DNA of 33,599 nucleotides, taken from the NCBI RefSeq assembly GCF_005889745.1, contig NZ_VCKZ01000039.1, positions 1-33,599 on the forward strand, given 5' to 3'. The DNA comes from Actinomadura geliboluensis. Its GTDB lineage: Bacteria > Actinomycetota > Actinomycetes > Streptosporangiales > Streptosporangiaceae. This document shows positions 32,513-33,599 of this stretch, one piece after another. The position numbers and the translations under genes are program-made. The notes beneath the pieces are model-generated. The model was not told where the DNA came from and did not search any database. It saw only the letters and a program-made list of their open reading frames with translations. Each line of letters opens with the position of its first letter. Position 1 is the stretch's first letter.

Positions 32513-32862
32513 GATTCCAGCGAGCGCAGCGCGTCGGGGTCCAGGGTGCCGCGCCGCTTGGCGACCTGCACGGCCAGGGCCAGCAGCAGCGCGGTGACGG
32601 TGGCGCCGACGACGATGTCGGTGAGGGCCATGGCCTGCACGACGGGGTCGGTGACGGGCGGCCCGGCGGGCGGCGGCGGCCGGTCGGAGAACACCGGCGC
32701 GGTGGCGCCGTAGCGGTGCCCGACGGCCAGCAGCAGCACGTAGGTGCCGGACTGGGTGACCGACAGGCACACGACGGCGTGGATCAGGTCGCGGCTGGTG
32801 ACGATCCCGTACACGCCGGCGAGCATGATCCACCCGGCGGTCAGGTAGGGCAGGACGCTCAT
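32509..32862 (-). CDS. mnhC: Na+/H+ antiporter subunit C (NuoK-like)
   Basis: 117 residues from ATG 32862, overlapping the mnhB stop (ATGA). Three hydrophobic helices of the NuoK type are visible: [42 protein letters not shown] and [30 protein letters not shown], with the conserved [15 protein letters not shown] motif. It is an integral membrane subunit of the Mrp antiporter between subunits B and D. The Pro-rich loop ([10 protein letters not shown]) before helix 3 is usual. Full length. Confidence 0.92.
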   Translation of the reverse strand: MSVLPYLTAGWIMLAGVYGIVTSRDLIHAVVCLSVTQSGTYVLLLAVGHRYGATAPVFSDRPPPPAGPPVTDPVVQAMALTDIVVGATVTALLLALAVQVAKRRGTLDPDALRSLES

Positions 32863-33569
32863 GCGGGCCCCTCCCGCGTCCGGGCGGCGCCGTGGACGAG
32901 CAGCGCCTGGTCGAAGAACTTGGCGACGAGCACGACCAGGGCGCAGCCGACCTCGGCGCCGACGGCGCCGTTGAGGGCGGGGACGCGGCCGGTCGCGGCC
33001 TGCCCGGCGGCGGCCAGGGCCAGCAGCGTGAACGTGGCGGCCGCCGCTGCCTCGGCGGACTCCAGCACCGGGACCGGGCGCAGCCGCCGCAGCGCCGGGT
33101 AGTCCCCGGCCAGGTAGAGCAGGTGGACGGCGGTGCCGAGGACGACGCCGCCCTGGAATCCACCGCCGGGGGACTGGTGGCCGTGCGCGACGATGTAGAC
33201 CCCTGCGACCAGGGTCAGGGGCAGCAGCAGGCACCCGGTGACGCGCAGCGCGTCCGGGACCTCGGCGGGCCCGTGCCGGTGCGCGGCGCCGCGCCGCTCC
33301 CCGGCGACGGCGCGCAGCAGCACGACGGCGCCGAGCGCCGCCGCCAGCAGGATCAGCTCCTCCCCGAGGGTGTCGAAGGCGCGCTGGTCGAAGGTGACCG
33401 ACGCCACGGCGTTGGGGGTGCCCTGCCGGACGGCCTCCCGGACGGCGCGGTCGGCGTAGGGGTGCGACGCGCCGCCGAACGCGGGCAGGCCGAGGACCCC
33501 GGCGGTGAACAGCGCGAAGGTCCCGGCGGCGCCGGCGGCGAACAGCAGGAGGCGGGCGCGGGGCGTCAC
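32859..33569 (-). CDS. mnhB: Na+/H+ antiporter subunit B (MnhB/MrpB)
   Basis: 236 residues from GTG 33569, overlapping the stop of the gene upstream (GTGA). The N-terminal hydrophobic helix and segment [33 protein letters not shown] match the end of MrpA/MbhE-like domains, and [49 protein letters not shown] is the MnhB-domain signature ([11 protein letters not shown]). Further helices follow, ending in [13 protein letters not shown]. An integral membrane subunit, tightly coupled to mnhC and mnhD. Confidence 0.92.
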   Translation of the reverse strand: MTPRARLLLFAAGAAGTFALFTAGVLGLPAFGGASHPYADRAVREAVRQGTPNAVASVTFDQRAFDTLGEELILLAAALGAVVLLRAVAGERRGAAHRHGPAEVPDALRVTGCLLLPLTLVAGVYIVAHGHQSPGGGFQGGVVLGTAVHLLYLAGDYPALRRLRPVPVLESAEAAAAATFTLLALAAAGQAATGRVPALNGAVGAEVGCALVVLVAKFFDQALLVHGAARTREGPA

Positions 33570-33599
33570 CGGCGCGCCTCCCGCCCGTCCCCGGCCCCC
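33566..33599 (-). CDS. 3' end of the preceding operon gene, probably mnhA (partial)
   Basis: The last ten codons (ending DGREARR) and TGA of a gene upstream of mnhB, overlapping its GTG start. Operon order makes subunit A the likely product; too little sequence is present to confirm. Confidence 0.45.
   Translation of the reverse strand, partial: GAGDGREARR

Noticed and set aside
30773..32713. Plus-strand open frame of 646 codons
   Set aside because: Shadow of mnhD and mnhC; Gly/Gln/Arg-rich without domains.

Overview
The window comes from a very GC-rich actinomycete, probably a filamentous member of the Actinomadura/Streptosporangiales/Streptomyces type. The evidence is GC-saturated third codon positions, many GTG and TTG starts, and HxlR, WYL, MarR, STAS and XRE regulators. 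The species cannot be read from the sequence. Positions ~1-23,700 look like an accessory island: defence-type genes, transposition genes, pseudogenes, long non-coding gaps and weaker third-position GC bias. Positions ~23,750-33,599 look like ordinary dense chromosome.

Island, left part (minus strand, 1-5,381). An XRE-type regulator lies upstream of a DUF262 (ParB/Srx-like, GmrS-type) protein and a very large SNF2 helicase with an N-terminal phospholipase-D-like nuclease; the helicase runs off the left edge. This looks like a nuclease-helicase defence or restriction module. A shared 9-mer, TGTCAACCG, sits in inverted repeats upstream of the DUF262 gene and upstream of the regulator. After a ~1 kb gene-free stretch come a beta-rich hypothetical protein, a STAS anti-sigma antagonist, a small hypothetical protein, a two-helix membrane protein and, divergent to it, an XRE-TIR fusion with repeated sites in its promoter.

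Island, middle part (9,712-14,367). A membrane-anchored hypothetical protein converges on a minus-strand operon. The operon encodes a HemB-like protein that has lost both Schiff-base lysines but kept the zinc cysteines, a HemC paralogue with an intact active site, and a C-terminally short Nudix protein. A 29-codon frame overlaps the 5' side of the HemB-like gene. Next to it on the plus strand is a multiply frameshifted malonyl-CoA:ACP acyltransferase pseudogene, then an HxlR regulator. The set resembles the remains of a specialised tetrapyrrole/pyrrole or natural-product locus.

Island, right part (14,994-23,415). A tightly coupled plus-strand set encodes a TnsC/TniB-like AAA+ ATPase, two unrecognised proteins, a full-length DDE (TnsB/TniA-type) transposase, and a second protein consisting of little more than the DDE core, followed by a small hypothetical protein. 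A decayed TniB-type ATPase lies on the opposite strand, and two copies of a 14-bp sequence 23 bp apart lie beyond it, so more than one transposon of this class may have been here.

Chromosomal part. A zinc-finger/coiled-coil protein is followed by a SpoU-family RNA methyltransferase, a threonine-dehydratase-like PLP enzyme coupled to an aminoglycoside-phosphotransferase C-lobe, a truncated globin divergent from a MarR regulator, a WYL regulator divergent from a VOC protein, a hemerythrin-domain protein, and the mnhB-C-D part of an Mrp Na+/H+ antiporter operon whose mnhA end reaches the right edge. No tRNA, rRNA, CRISPR array or riboswitch was recognised.
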